Shown here piece by piece: positions 7,506 to 16,754 of a stretch of 24,843 nt of DNA. Location: the NCBI GenBank assembly GCA_965369385.1, contig CBDUQP010000042.1, forward strand, positions 1-24,843, written 5' to 3'. The position numbers and the translations under genes were made by a program. Numbering within the stretch: position 1 is the stretch's first letter; every line of letters begins with the position of its first letter. The notes under the pieces were generated by a model, which ran no database searches, was not told the origin of the DNA, and was given only the letters and a program-made list of their open reading frames with translations. The stretch is from CBDUQP01 sp965369385. GTDB taxonomy: Bacteria > Planctomycetota > Phycisphaerae > SM23-33.

Positions 7506-8015
7506 CTAAAAATCCCCTTCCATAATGTCGCCCAGATTTGCACTTACTTCGGCGATCTGGTCTTCGCTCAGGTTCGGATCGATCACCTTACGCACAGTTT
7601 CCTTATCGCCCCTGAAGTGCATCTGCCAGACTTCCTGGCCTTCATCGTCTTTTTCGCTGCGATCATAGACCAGCAGTCTTTTTCGCATCAGCACCAACCC
7701 CAGCACATAACGGAAGTTGATCTTGCTCGGCTCTTCGCTATCTGCCAGACGTTCGAAAAGGTTCTTCAGCAGGCCATCATCGATCAGCAGTTTCTTCTTC
7801 TCCGACGGTATCGGCACTCGCGTGTGCCAGACACACAGGACCCCGGGTTCTTCCTCTTTCGGCGATTCGGCCCAGCAGGCGTTGCAGAAGTCTTCGCGGA
7901 TGAGCTCGTCCTTGCCCTCACGCACCAGTGCGGTCAGTTCCGTATCCGGTTCCAGCTTCGCCTCACAGGCACTGCACTGCCCGCTGGTCTTACGTATATT
8001 GTATTCCTTGGCCAT
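7506..8015 (-). CDS. conserved-looking Cys-rich hypothetical protein
   Basis: This 169-residue cytoplasmic protein starts at ATG 8013-8015; the ribosome binding site is weak. It opens with YNIRKTSGQCSACEAKL, and a second pair follows in DFCNACWAE, making a CxxC...CxxC arrangement typical of a structural zinc ribbon in the first 50 residues. The remainder is charged and helical, with a middle segment NFRYVLGLVLMRKRLLV and an acidic C-terminus. From memory, proteins with this 'IRKTS-QC-AC' opening occur widely in planctomycetes without known function. It lies 54 bases downstream of the cyclodeaminase gene on the same strand and is probably co-transcribed with it. Confidence 0.7.
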   Translation of the reverse strand: MAKEYNIRKTSGQCSACEAKLEPDTELTALVREGKDELIREDFCNACWAESPKEEEPGVLCVWHTRVPIPSEKKKLLIDDGLLKNLFERLADSEEPSKINFRYVLGLVLMRKRLLVYDRSEKDDEGQEVWQMHFRGDKETVRKVIDPNLSEDQIAEVSANLGDIMEGDF

Positions 8016-8069
8016 ATGTTTCGTGTTTGTTAATGTTTGGGCCGATTGTCTCGGCTGTTTTGCTGGATG

Positions 8070-8693
8070 TCAGCCCAGCATGTCCTTCGTTGATTCTTCG
8101 ATTTGTCCGTGAATCGTCTTGGCACGTGCCAGGTCGCTGCTTGAGCTCTGGCGGATATCGCCGGCGACCGCAGGGTCCGTTACGTTGGGAAGGTTGATGC
8201 GGACGTTATAGTCTGACAGCGTAACCGATGCCACCGCAAGTGCCCCAGCGGCCAGCAAATCAGTAATCAGCCAGCGGTTACATTTGTCGGCGAACTCGGC
8301 CAGGTCTTCGAGCAATTTGAGCGATACCTTTGCCAGCTCTCGCGGAACGTTGACAGCGGCGGCTGTGGCGTGCTGGAGGGCCTGGTTCTTCTCGCTGCCG
8401 GCGTTCATGGCATTTGCCTGCTGGTACAGCTCGAAGGCCGCAATATCTTCACTGACAAGAGTTTCGAACATAAGGCGATACTTGTCCAGGCGCTCGCCCA
8501 ATCGGGTGTGATATTCCGCGTGTGGGGCGAGGGCCTTTTTGCCAACCGAGAATCCGAGCGACATTTGTGCAAGTGACGCCCCAAGCGCCGCCACCAGCGC
8601 AGCTACGCTACCTCCGCCGGGAGTGGGCGTTTTGGCAGCGGTGGCGCTGAGAAACTCCCTAACCGACATCGCTAACGGGTCTGTAGTATCCAT
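8070..8693 (-). CDS. cyclodeaminase/cyclohydrolase family protein (FTCD C-terminal type)
   Basis: The 207-residue protein starts at ATG 8691-8693, chosen because GAGG lies 5 bases upstream and because the family domain begins just after it. The signature TPTPGGGSVAALVAALGASLA (about residues 18-38) and the late NVRINLP segment are typical of the all-helical formiminotransferase-cyclodeaminase C-terminal family. Members convert 5-formimino- or 5,10-methenyl-tetrahydrofolate to neighbouring folate forms in one-carbon metabolism, in the cytoplasm. The length matches stand-alone members such as the FchA-type cyclohydrolase. No formiminotransferase domain is attached and no other folate gene is nearby, so the exact reaction stays open. 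Confidence 0.85.
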   Translation of the reverse strand: MDTTDPLAMSVREFLSATAAKTPTPGGGSVAALVAALGASLAQMSLGFSVGKKALAPHAEYHTRLGERLDKYRLMFETLVSEDIAAFELYQQANAMNAGSEKNQALQHATAAAVNVPRELAKVSLKLLEDLAEFADKCNRWLITDLLAAGALAVASVTLSDYNVRINLPNVTDPAVAGDIRQSSSSDLARAKTIHGQIEESTKDMLG

Positions 8694-8958
8694 ACTGGCC
8701 TCAAGTGTTCTGTCCTGGCTCAACTGTCGAATATTATAGCTCGTAAGTATGTGTCTAGCCATTGTTTCGGACAGGGTGCCCCCTCGGCATCCTTCCGTTG
8801 CGGAGCACAAGCTGTATGCCATCGTGCCCGGAAGGCAGCGGCTACCTCTGCCAACTGCCCAAGGTTACAGAAATTACGCCCATTTCACAAGCTCCAGACA
8901 CGCGATATGTGCCAGTGCGGCGTCTGTGTTCAGATGGCCTGGACAGAAGTGGGAGGTA

Positions 8959-11778
8959 CTAATTGCTCTCCGGCTGTTCGGCGTCTGGCTTCTGAGTCTT
9001 CTCTTCAAGAAGCTCAGGCTGCGGGGTTGTTACTGTTACCACGTATCCGCCGGAGAGGTATTTCTTGCCAACTCGCTCCACGTCAGCGGGCGTTACCTTG
9101 CGATACTCCTGCTGAATCTTTATGCGGAAGTCATGGCCGAATCCGTACAGCTCATCCAGTGCCGAAGACATCGAGATCGAGCCGGCCGACTGGTTGCCGA
9201 GTGCGTCAGCCGTTAGGATTGTGTTGACCGCGATGTCTATCTCTTCCTGCGTGGGTGTGTATTGCGAAGCCTTGCGCAGGTTGGCGAGGATGATGTCCAC
9301 TATCTCCTTGGCGTTCTGCGGCTGCCCGACTGCATAGGTGACAAATGCCCCCGGCTGGAGGCCTGCCCAGTTATACGCATGAACTACATAAACCAGTCGC
9401 TTGCCGCGAAGCTCGCTGTGCAGCCACCCGGAAGGCAACTGGTAGCCGCTGATAATCGTATCGAGTACGGTAATTGCAACGCGGTCTTTGATGTTGGTTA
9501 CCTTCATTCCCGGAGCGGCAACCATGATGCCGGCAGCTTTGTGGGGTGTCTTCAGGACGTGAAGCTCAACCTTCTCGCTGACTTTGCGTTGGGGAAATTC
9601 CGCAATGGCGGCGGCGGTGTTTGAGGGAGTCGACTTAAAGGCCTCGCTAACGAGCTTGCGAGCTTCTTCTACATCGAAGTTGCCATAGATCGCCAGAACC
9701 GCCGGCCGGTTGGGGCTGGGTGCAACGTGCTTCAGGTAGAACTCCTGCAGCCGGGCGGGGTCGGCCTTCTCGACGACACTCTCGCTGCCTGAAGACAATC
9801 TGGCGTACGGGCTGCCGGTGAAGAACTTCTCGCGGAAGTGTTTCCGCATCTGTGAATCGCGGTGGATCGCGCTTTGGCGGATTTGGCGCAAGAGGCCCGG
9901 GCGGAGTGTGTCGAGCTCTTTTTGTGTGAACTTGGGCGAGCAGATGACATCGCCGAGAATCTTGACTGCCTCGCCAAAGCTGTCGTCGAGCACGGTTGCC
10001 CGCCAGTAGAACGAGTTATTTCCGCAACTTCCCGCAATTGCGCCGCCTGCACTATCGAAGAATGCGGCGATCTGCTCAGCCGTGCGCCCCGTCGTTCCGC
10101 GAGTGCTCAGAGATGTCACCAGCGTGCCTAGACCGTTCGTCTCGTCGGTTTCCACGAGAACTCCGCCCTTGGTGGCGTATGTCATGGATACCAGGCCGAC
10201 ATTTTTGGTCGGGTGCAGTACTACCGTCAGGGCGGGATGCACCTTGAACACGGTGACGCCGCTCTTTGCGGTGGCTGTGGCGGATGCGTTATCGGCGGTT
10301 GTCTCCATTCCTGGAGGGACGATACGCGTCATTGCCATGCGGTCGAACACGAAGTATTTCTTGGCAGCCGCCAGCACTTGTGCGGCGGTAACGCTCTGGA
10401 TGCGTTTGGTGTAATTCTCCGAAAACGCCACATCGCCGGCAGACAGGTAATCGGTGGCCAGATTGCTGGCGAAGTCTTCAACGGACTGACGCCCGTAGAC
10501 CATGTCGGCGATCTTCTGGCGTTTTGCGCGTGTGAGTTCCGCTGGCGTGATTGCCGACGAAGCAGCTCCATTGACTATCGCTCGCAGTTCGTCCAGGATG
10601 GCCTTTTCGGCGGCATCGGCTTTGCCCGGCTCGGCGCGGAATGACAGCGAGAATATTCCCTTTCCCCACTGCGGTGTCCAACTGCTTGAGGATACTGACG
10701 TGACGAGGTGTTTTTCCCGTTTGATCTTCTGCACGAGGCGGCTCGATCTGCCTTTTGTGAGAATGTAGCTCAGCACATCCAGTGCGTACAGGTCATCATG
10801 CAGCAGCTCGATTGTCTGGAAGCTCATCTGTGCCATCACATCGGTGACGGCCGGGTTGGCGCTAACGACCCGCCGCACACCAGAAAGCGGTTTCACCTCC
10901 GGTAGCGACAGTTCGGGCGTTCTGCCCTTGTCGAATCCGGTCATTGCCTTGCATATTCGCTTCAGAACCGCGTCGGTTTCGAAGTCGCCGACTACGCAGA
11001 AAACCATGTTCTGCGGTACGTACATTTGTCCGTGGTAGTCGAGCACATCTTGCAGGGTGACTTCGGAAAGCGGTTTGGCATAGCCTATGACGGGTACTGA
11101 TGCTGGGTGAGTTCCGAATGCATTGGCAAGGTGAGTCTGATATTGCTGGCGGCGAGGTTCGTCCTTGCCCATTTCCAGTTCACGCTGTACCACGCCGTGT
11201 TCGCGTTTGAAGTCTTCGGGTGTTATCGCCGGTCTGGCCATCCAGTCGGCGATCAGGTCTATGCAATCCATCGTCTTTGATGACGATGCGGCGATGTAGT
11301 AGCAGGTGTGCGTCATCGATGTGTAGGCGTTGCTCTGTCCGCCGATTTCGCTGATGCGATCGCGCGTTTGCTTGGGCTTCTGCGCAGCCTGTTGGCCCGG
11401 GCCATCGTGCCCGTGAACGGCGCCCTTGGCGACAAGATGCTCAAGCAGGTGACTCAGTCCGCAGCCGAGCCATTTGCCTTCGTAAAGTCCGCCGGCACGA
11501 ACATATGCCTTTACGCATACCACCGGAGCCGTGCGTACGGGCTTAACTATCACAGTCATACCGTTGGAAAGCGTGGCTACGGTAACGTTATCGCCAGTTA
11601 CCGTGCGTTCGACTATTGTCTGCGGCGCAGCCGGTCGCATAAGGGGCGATACAGTATTTGGGACCTTGTGGACGGAAGGCGTAGCTGCTTCTGCGGGTGT
11701 ATTACAGAAGTTGAGCAGCAGGATAATGGTGGGTAATACACATGCCCACAGTGAGAGTCGCCGGTTCAGTGTGCGCAT
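8959..11778 (-). CDS. two-domain M16 (pitrilysin/insulinase-type) zinc metallopeptidase
   Basis: The 939-residue protein starts at ATG 11776-11778, with GGAG 8 bases upstream, and has a signal-like hydrophobic N-terminus ending near PAEAA, so it is probably periplasmic or membrane-tethered. The first half carries the inverted zinc motif HLLEH (His110, Glu113, His114) and a downstream Glu near 200 in VVQREL, the expected third ligand. A Gly/Gln/Lys-rich insertion (about 122-140) follows the motif. The second half (from about 545) repeats the M16 fold, starting with SMTYATKGG, but lacks HxxEH, as is normal for the inactive partner domain. The predicted role is degradation of exported peptides or processing of envelope proteins. 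It follows the response regulator gene on the same strand with a 154-base gap. Confidence 0.88.
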   Translation of the reverse strand: MRTLNRRLSLWACVLPTIILLLNFCNTPAEAATPSVHKVPNTVSPLMRPAAPQTIVERTVTGDNVTVATLSNGMTVIVKPVRTAPVVCVKAYVRAGGLYEGKWLGCGLSHLLEHLVAKGAVHGHDGPGQQAAQKPKQTRDRISEIGGQSNAYTSMTHTCYYIAASSSKTMDCIDLIADWMARPAITPEDFKREHGVVQRELEMGKDEPRRQQYQTHLANAFGTHPASVPVIGYAKPLSEVTLQDVLDYHGQMYVPQNMVFCVVGDFETDAVLKRICKAMTGFDKGRTPELSLPEVKPLSGVRRVVSANPAVTDVMAQMSFQTIELLHDDLYALDVLSYILTKGRSSRLVQKIKREKHLVTSVSSSSWTPQWGKGIFSLSFRAEPGKADAAEKAILDELRAIVNGAASSAITPAELTRAKRQKIADMVYGRQSVEDFASNLATDYLSAGDVAFSENYTKRIQSVTAAQVLAAAKKYFVFDRMAMTRIVPPGMETTADNASATATAKSGVTVFKVHPALTVVLHPTKNVGLVSMTYATKGGVLVETDETNGLGTLVTSLSTRGTTGRTAEQIAAFFDSAGGAIAGSCGNNSFYWRATVLDDSFGEAVKILGDVICSPKFTQKELDTLRPGLLRQIRQSAIHRDSQMRKHFREKFFTGSPYARLSSGSESVVEKADPARLQEFYLKHVAPSPNRPAVLAIYGNFDVEEARKLVSEAFKSTPSNTAAAIAEFPQRKVSEKVELHVLKTPHKAAGIMVAAPGMKVTNIKDRVAITVLDTIISGYQLPSGWLHSELRGKRLVYVVHAYNWAGLQPGAFVTYAVGQPQNAKEIVDIILANLRKASQYTPTQEEIDIAVNTILTADALGNQSAGSISMSSALDELYGFGHDFRIKIQQEYRKVTPADVERVGKKYLSGGYVVTVTTPQPELLEEKTQKPDAEQPESN

Positions 11779-11932
11779 AACCAAATCTCCGATGTCAGTT
11801 TGAGACTTTGAGAGGCTGCTGTTGTTCGGTATCGCATGAATCAATGGACGGTTGCCGGCAGTGCCGATGTCCATCGGGAGCGGTCAAGGGCTCATGAAAA
11901 CCTGCACCCGTCAGTTCAGATCCGGCAAAGAA

Positions 11933-12421
11933 CTATTCGGTTTCGGTTCTATCCCTGTTGGCGTTTTCCACCTCGCTGAGATAGGCCAGTGTGCGATCAA
12001 GCTTGTTCTTTAGATGCTTGACTCGCAACAGGCTCTTCACTCGCGTGATGAGTTCGAGGCGATTAACCGGTTTGGTGATAAAATCGTCGGTTCCGCTTTC
12101 TACCCCGCGTTCGATATCGCCCAGCTCGCTCAGGGCGGTGACCATGATGATCGGGATATCACGGGTCCCGGGATCGGATTTGATCTTGCGACAAACCTCA
12201 AACCCGCTCATTCGCGGCATCATTATATCCAGCAGTATAAGGTCTGGATCCTCGGCTGCCACTTTGTCGAGGGCTACGATACCGTCTTCTGCCGTAATCA
12301 CCTGGCATTCGAGCGTCTCGAGATAGGCCACGATCAGCTCAAGGTTCTGCTCATTATCATCTACTACGAGAACCTTGCTCTGTTTGTTCAGATCGTTATT
12401 GTCTGCAGACTCATCTGCCAT
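11933..12421 (-). CDS. stand-alone response regulator receiver protein
   Basis: The 162-residue protein starts at ATG 12419-12421 with GGGAG 8 bases upstream. Residues about 16-135 are a complete receiver domain: Asp21 and Asp22 for metal binding, phospho-acceptor Asp65 in LLDIMMPRMSG, Thr95 in MVTALS, and Lys117 in TKPVN. The rest, about 25 residues, is a charged helical tail (KLDRTLAYLSEVENA) with no output domain, so signalling must be by protein contact. The PleD-like sequence around GVESGTDDFITKPVN resembles receivers that work with diguanylate cyclases or complex kinases, but nothing here fixes the partner. No histidine kinase lies in the window. Confidence 0.88.
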   Translation of the reverse strand: MADESADNNDLNKQSKVLVVDDNEQNLELIVAYLETLECQVITAEDGIVALDKVAAEDPDLILLDIMMPRMSGFEVCRKIKSDPGTRDIPIIMVTALSELGDIERGVESGTDDFITKPVNRLELITRVKSLLRVKHLKNKLDRTLAYLSEVENANRDRTETE

Positions 12422-12737
12422 TTTGTGTCTCCCTGGAAGGTAGTCGCCGCTTGTGGGCACTGCCTGATAGTCCATTATCACGACTTGTATCAGGTTAAAC
12501 CACGCATTCAACCCAACGCAATACATCCTTATCGTCTTATAAGGATACAAATCACTGCAACTGAAGGCAATATTTCCGCGAATGTTCTTTTTGTGACGCC
12601 ATTTGCGATTATCCGGCCGCCTGCGCGACGCGAAACCGGCGGGCCAGGGCGATATTGCCTCCGTGATGCATGTGGAGGCGAAGTCGGGATGCCAGCAGGC
12701 ATTGGCAAATTGTCGCTATGTGGGTATTATTGCCTGT
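12422..12737. other. divergent intergenic region with hairpin
   Basis: This stretch separates the response regulator gene (minus strand) from priA (plus strand). A perfect 8-bp inverted repeat, ATCCTTAT (12525-12532) with ATAAGGAT (12539-12546) around a 6-base loop, could be an operator or an RNA hairpin. I do not see a convincing promoter pair. The priA frame remains open upstream to 12603, so a longer PriA cannot be excluded. Confidence 0.35.
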
Positions 12738-14999
12738 ATGGATCGACTTTTCGAAGAACCTCCTTCGCTGGAAGTGCCTGATACGCCTGAACCGCAGACG
12801 CCCGACGGGCGAGTGGTATCGGTCGCGATTAACGCCAATGTGTGGCGAACGTTCGACTATCACTGGCCGGACAGTCTCGGCGAGCCCACCCAGGGGCAGC
12901 GTGTGCGTGTGCCTTTCGGCCGGTCGAACAAGCGTCAGCCGGGATTCATCGCTGACTGCAACTCGTCTTTCCGGCATGCGAAGTTGAAAACCGTTGAAGA
13001 GTTGATCGATTCGGAATCGCAGCTTGACCCGGTTCACTGGCAGCTCGCCAGTTGGATCAGCCAGTATTACCTTACACCGCTTGGTATGACGCTTGCGGCG
13101 ATGGTCCCATCTGCCGTCGGAAAGCATACGCCAAAGACGCGGACATTCGTGAAGCTCTTATGCCAGCCGGCCGACTGGCCCGGGCAGTTGGGCTCCAAAC
13201 AGCGACGAGTTCTAGACGAACTGTACGAGGCCAACAAGCAGGGCGTGGAGATGCTCGGGCTTGAAGAACTGATCCACCACAGCGGTGGTTCGCGTGATAC
13301 GGTGATGCGACTGAAACGCCGGGACCTGGTGACCACTGAAACCCGCCCGTTGCGACTAGACGATGTGAACGTCGATGCCGCCGGCGAGCAGATAACGCTG
13401 AATGACGATCAAGAGACTGCACTGGCGGAGATATCGTCAAAGCTCGATGGCGGGTTTAGCAGCACTCTGCTTTATGGCGTGACCGGCAGTGGAAAGACGG
13501 AAGTTTACATCCGCGCGATTCAGAAGGTGATAGACGCCGGCAAACAGGCGATAGTGCTTGTGCCCGAAATCGCCATGGCCACCCAGACGCTGCAAAGGCT
13601 AGTTAAACGCCTGCCTCGCGTTGCAGTCTTGCATTCGGCGCTTACCGATTCCCAGCGGGCATTCTACTTCGAGCAGATTCGCGATGGGCATGCCTCGGTG
13701 GTGGTTGGTCCGCGGAGTGCGGTTTTCGCGCCGGCCCGCAAGCTGGGGCTTATCGTGGTTGATGAAGAGCACGAGGGGGCTTTCAAACAGGATACTGCCC
13801 CGCGTTATCACGGGCGGGATGTGGCGGTAATGCTGGGCTCCCAGGCCAAGGTGCCCGTGGTCCTGGGCTCGGCAACGCCATCGTTGGAGTCATGGCACAA
13901 TGCGCAATCCGGGCGATATGGCAGGGTGGACCTGCCAAACCGCGTGCGTAATCTGCCTATGCCCAAGCTCGAAATCGTGAACCTCCGTCAGGAGACAGCA
14001 TCCAAGCGGATTGAGCTGATCGGCGCGACACTGACTCACCGGCTGGCGGCTACGCTCGACAGGCAGGAGCAGACGATATTGCTGATGAACAGGAGGGGGT
14101 TCGCCAATTTTGTATTCTGTCCGAGTTGCAAGTGGGAGATGCACTGCGATCACTGCACCAGGCCGATGATATTCCACCAGGCCACGCAGATGGCGATGTG
14201 TCATTACTGCAACTCGACCGTGGCGCTGCCGGAATACTGTCCGGCGTGCAAGGGCAAGCTGGTGTTGTTCGGGATGGGGATTCAGCGGGTCGAGGAGGAA
14301 CTCGGCCGCAAGTTCCCCACGGCGAAGGTGGCGAGAATGGACTCGGACACGATGACCTCGCCAAAGCAGTTCAAGAAGGTGTTCGACGCATTCGCAGCCG
14401 GCGAGCTGGATATTTTGCTGGGCACGCAGATGGTAGCCAAGGGGCTGGACTTCCCGCGGGTATCGCTGGTGGGGGTACTGTCGGCGGATACATCTTTGTC
14501 CATTCCGGACTTCCGTGCATCGGAGCGGACATTCCAGTTGATAGTGCAGGTGGCGGGGCGGGCCGGCAGGGCGGATTTGCCCGGGCATGTGGTTGTGCAG
14601 ACGCTCCACGCCGAGGAACCGGCCATTATATTCGCCACCGAGCATGATTTTCGTGGATTCGCTGAGGTGGAAATCGCTCTCCGCCAGGAGGCGTCACTTC
14701 CTCCTTTTGCGAGAATGATGCGTTTCGTGGTCAAGCATCAGAAATCCGAGCGAGCCCAAGATGGTGCGAGAATGCTGGCAGGGCGGTTGAGGGAGGTTCT
14801 TGGCAGTTCGATAACGTCCATGATTGGTCCTATGCCCGCTGGAATACAGAAGATACGCGATGAGTTCAGGTTTGAGATTCTCATCACGCTAAGACGCGGA
14901 GGTGCTTGCCAGCGGGTGCTTTATCCGCAGATGGAGCAGATAGTGCGAGACATCCCCGCTGATGTCATAGCCGACGTTGACCCGCTCAATCTCATGTAG
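12738..14999 (+). CDS. priA: primosomal protein N' (replication restart helicase PriA)
   Basis: The protein is 753 residues if translated from ATG 12738, where the PriA-like N-terminal sequence begins; the ribosome binding site is weak and in-frame starts lie further upstream. PriA binds stalled replication forks and reloads the replicative helicase. The N-terminal 3'-DNA-binding region (about 30-135) has VWRTFDYHWPD and GQRVRVPFGR. The helicase core shows GVTGSGKT (247-254), DEEH (342-345), GSATPS, and the late VQVAGRAGRAD motif. Eight cysteines in CxxC pairs between 461 and 504 form the two-zinc domain inserted in the second helicase lobe. All catalytic motifs look intact. Confidence 0.93.
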   Translation: MDRLFEEPPSLEVPDTPEPQTPDGRVVSVAINANVWRTFDYHWPDSLGEPTQGQRVRVPFGRSNKRQPGFIADCNSSFRHAKLKTVEELIDSESQLDPVHWQLASWISQYYLTPLGMTLAAMVPSAVGKHTPKTRTFVKLLCQPADWPGQLGSKQRRVLDELYEANKQGVEMLGLEELIHHSGGSRDTVMRLKRRDLVTTETRPLRLDDVNVDAAGEQITLNDDQETALAEISSKLDGGFSSTLLYGVTGSGKTEVYIRAIQKVIDAGKQAIVLVPEIAMATQTLQRLVKRLPRVAVLHSALTDSQRAFYFEQIRDGHASVVVGPRSAVFAPARKLGLIVVDEEHEGAFKQDTAPRYHGRDVAVMLGSQAKVPVVLGSATPSLESWHNAQSGRYGRVDLPNRVRNLPMPKLEIVNLRQETASKRIELIGATLTHRLAATLDRQEQTILLMNRRGFANFVFCPSCKWEMHCDHCTRPMIFHQATQMAMCHYCNSTVALPEYCPACKGKLVLFGMGIQRVEEELGRKFPTAKVARMDSDTMTSPKQFKKVFDAFAAGELDILLGTQMVAKGLDFPRVSLVGVLSADTSLSIPDFRASERTFQLIVQVAGRAGRADLPGHVVVQTLHAEEPAIIFATEHDFRGFAEVEIALRQEASLPPFARMMRFVVKHQKSERAQDGARMLAGRLREVLGSSITSMIGPMPAGIQKIRDEFRFEILITLRRGGACQRVLYPQMEQIVRDIPADVIADVDPLNLM

Positions 15000-15043
15000 C
15001 CAGAAATGCTAAAGACTTATAAGATAGTGAGTTAAATAGCATT

Positions 15044-15095
15044 AAAACTAGGGACGGTGCCCTATTTAAATAGTAAAACTAGGGACGGTGCCCTA
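15044..15095. repeat. two 21-bp direct repeats with hairpin-forming core
   Basis: The 21 bases at 15044-15064 and 15075-15095 are identical and spaced with a 31-base period. Each contains agggacggtgccct, and the second copy forms CTAGGG...CCCTAG with a 6-base loop. The preceding bases (taaatag before each copy) are also shared, and an ATTTAAAT palindrome lies between. The layout recalls REP-type intergenic elements mobilised by REP-associated transposases. Confidence 0.75.
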
Positions 15096-15110
15096 GCAAG
15101 AGAGGACACG

Positions 15111-15130
15111 GTCCCGATGTACATCGGGAC
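15111..15130. repeat. 20-bp perfect palindrome, core of the nested repeat family
   Basis: The sequence gtcccgatgtacatcgggac is a perfect palindrome. It equals the middle layer of the larger repeats at 3801-3838 and 17551-17588, but with the inner palindrome absent. Confidence 0.8.
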
Positions 15131-15500
15131 TACCGCAGCCGGACATGTCCCCGCCACATGCGGCATTAACGTCAATGAATAGAGCACCGTTCCTAATAAG
15201 GGAGATTGGGATCCGTAAGTCTTTGCCCTCGCTTGGGTGGGGCGGGGGATTGCGATTGGGACCGGGCATTAGTATGGTTGTGGCTGTGATTTGTGGGCAT
15301 AAATCCTTGACCGCAAGTGCCTGTAAGGGTAAAAGAGCCCTTCTGCTTCTCAGCGGGGCGATTGCGCGCATTGAGAATCAGAGGAAAGGCCAGTGCTTTG
15401 TCCTTGCGGTGGCGTGGGATGGTATCTTGATGTGCATTGGGAAGATAAGGACTTACCTTCGCCAGCTTTCGTTGGTATGGCTGGGACAAAGACTCAGGAT

Positions 15501-16601
15501 ATGACACAAGACGCTGAAGAAAATAAAGTGCCAGACCTTTCGGTTCTGAGAGTCAGGATCGATGAGCTTGACAGGCAGATAGTTGATTTGCTGAATCAAC
15601 GTGCTTGCGTTGTCGTGGACGTCGGCAAGGCCAAGCAGGTAGATGGTACGCCGATTTACGCGCCCGATCGCGAACAGGCGGTTCTGAAGCGGATTGCATC
15701 GCTGAATGAAGGCCCCTTACCGCATAAGACCCTGCGAGCCATATATCGGGAGCTGATGAGCGGTTCGTTTGCGCTGGAAAAGCCCCTGCGTATTGGATAT
15801 CTCGGCCCACAGGGAAGCTTTTCTCACGTTGGTGCGGTCAGGAAGTTCGGTGCGTCGGTGGAGTATCTTCCGCTGCCGGACATTCGTGCGGTGTTTGATG
15901 AAGTAAGTCGCGGCCATTGCGATTTGGGCATGGTGCCCATAGAGAACAGCGTTGGCGGCGGAGTTATAGATACGTTGGATAGTTTTATTGGTTCGGATGT
16001 GCACATTTGTGCCGAGGTGCTGGTGGAAGTTCACCATAACCTGTTGGCCAATTGTGCGCCGGATCAGATAAAGTCGATAGCCTCCCGTCCTGAGGTGTTC
16101 GCGCAGTGCAGAAACTGGCTGGCTGGGAGTTTCCCCAATGCCGAGCTGGTTCCGATGGCGAGCAGTGCCAAGGCGGCCGAGGCTGCGATGACTAAGGAAG
16201 GTCTTGCGGCGATCGGTTCGACGATGGCAGCGGAGATATACGGACTGAAGATCGTGTTTGGGCATGTTGAGGACTGCACCTCGAACTTGACTCGGTTCTT
16301 CGTTATCTCTCGCACGCCGGCGAAAAGTACCGGTGATGACAAGACTTCATTGATGTTTACCGCTGCCCACAAGGCAGGCGCTCTGGTAGAGGCCCTGAAC
16401 GTGTTCAGCGAGAACGATGTGAACCTGAGTAATATAGATACCAGACCGTCAAAAAGGCGGAACTGGGAGTACTACTTCTTCGTCGATGCCGAAGGGCATT
16501 ATGAAGATGATAATTTCCGCAAGGCATTAGCCGAGGTCAAAGACCATTGCGGCGAAATGCACGTGCTGGGAAGCTATCCGCGTGCGATTGATCCGGTCTG
16601 A
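15501..16601 (+). CDS. pheA: bifunctional chorismate mutase/prephenate dehydratase
   Basis: The protein is 366 residues from ATG 15501; an in-frame ATG at 15477 is the alternative and neither has a clean ribosome binding site. It performs the two steps from chorismate to phenylpyruvate in phenylalanine synthesis, in the cytoplasm. An AroQ-type mutase helix domain (about 12-95) starts LRVRIDELDRQIVDLLNQR. The dehydratase domain begins IGYLGPQGSFSH (about 98) and contains PIENSVGG and the catalytic-type SNLTRFFVI segment. A C-terminal ACT domain (about 280-360, KTSLMFTAAHKAGAL) has NIDTRPSKRRNWEY in place of the more usual ESRP, and should mediate feedback by phenylalanine. The intergenic gap to tpiA is about 150 bases. 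Confidence 0.92.
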   Translation: MTQDAEENKVPDLSVLRVRIDELDRQIVDLLNQRACVVVDVGKAKQVDGTPIYAPDREQAVLKRIASLNEGPLPHKTLRAIYRELMSGSFALEKPLRIGYLGPQGSFSHVGAVRKFGASVEYLPLPDIRAVFDEVSRGHCDLGMVPIENSVGGGVIDTLDSFIGSDVHICAEVLVEVHHNLLANCAPDQIKSIASRPEVFAQCRNWLAGSFPNAELVPMASSAKAAEAAMTKEGLAAIGSTMAAEIYGLKIVFGHVEDCTSNLTRFFVISRTPAKSTGDDKTSLMFTAAHKAGALVEALNVFSENDVNLSNIDTRPSKRRNWEYYFFVDAEGHYEDDNFRKALAEVKDHCGEMHVLGSYPRAIDPV

Positions 16602-16754
16602 TTAGCGGCCGGCGAGATTGGTGGTTCGTTGCCATGGACTGCTGGTTGCGGCGCGGCCTGGATAGACGCAGGACGTTATGGTTCACGCGGAATTTAATGT
16701 TGTACTTTGTGCAATAGAAACTGAAATTGAATCACGTTCTTGAAAGGCATTGAG

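Larger units (their letters stand above)
15000..15500. other. repeat-bearing intergenic region before pheA
   Basis: The first 130 bases hold two different repeat types: the 21-bp direct repeats at 15044-15095 and the palindrome at 15111-15130. From about 15131 to 15500 I see no supported gene or clear promoter. The pheA frame is open upstream from 15393, but that part does not look like protein. Confidence 0.5.

Noticed and set aside
7488..8033. 181-codon plus-strand open stretch
   Set aside because: It is antisense to the Cys-rich hypothetical gene, whose CxxC pairs and recognisable opening make the minus strand the real one.
13890..14645. 251-codon minus-strand open stretch
   Set aside because: It lies within priA, whose helicase and zinc motifs are intact.
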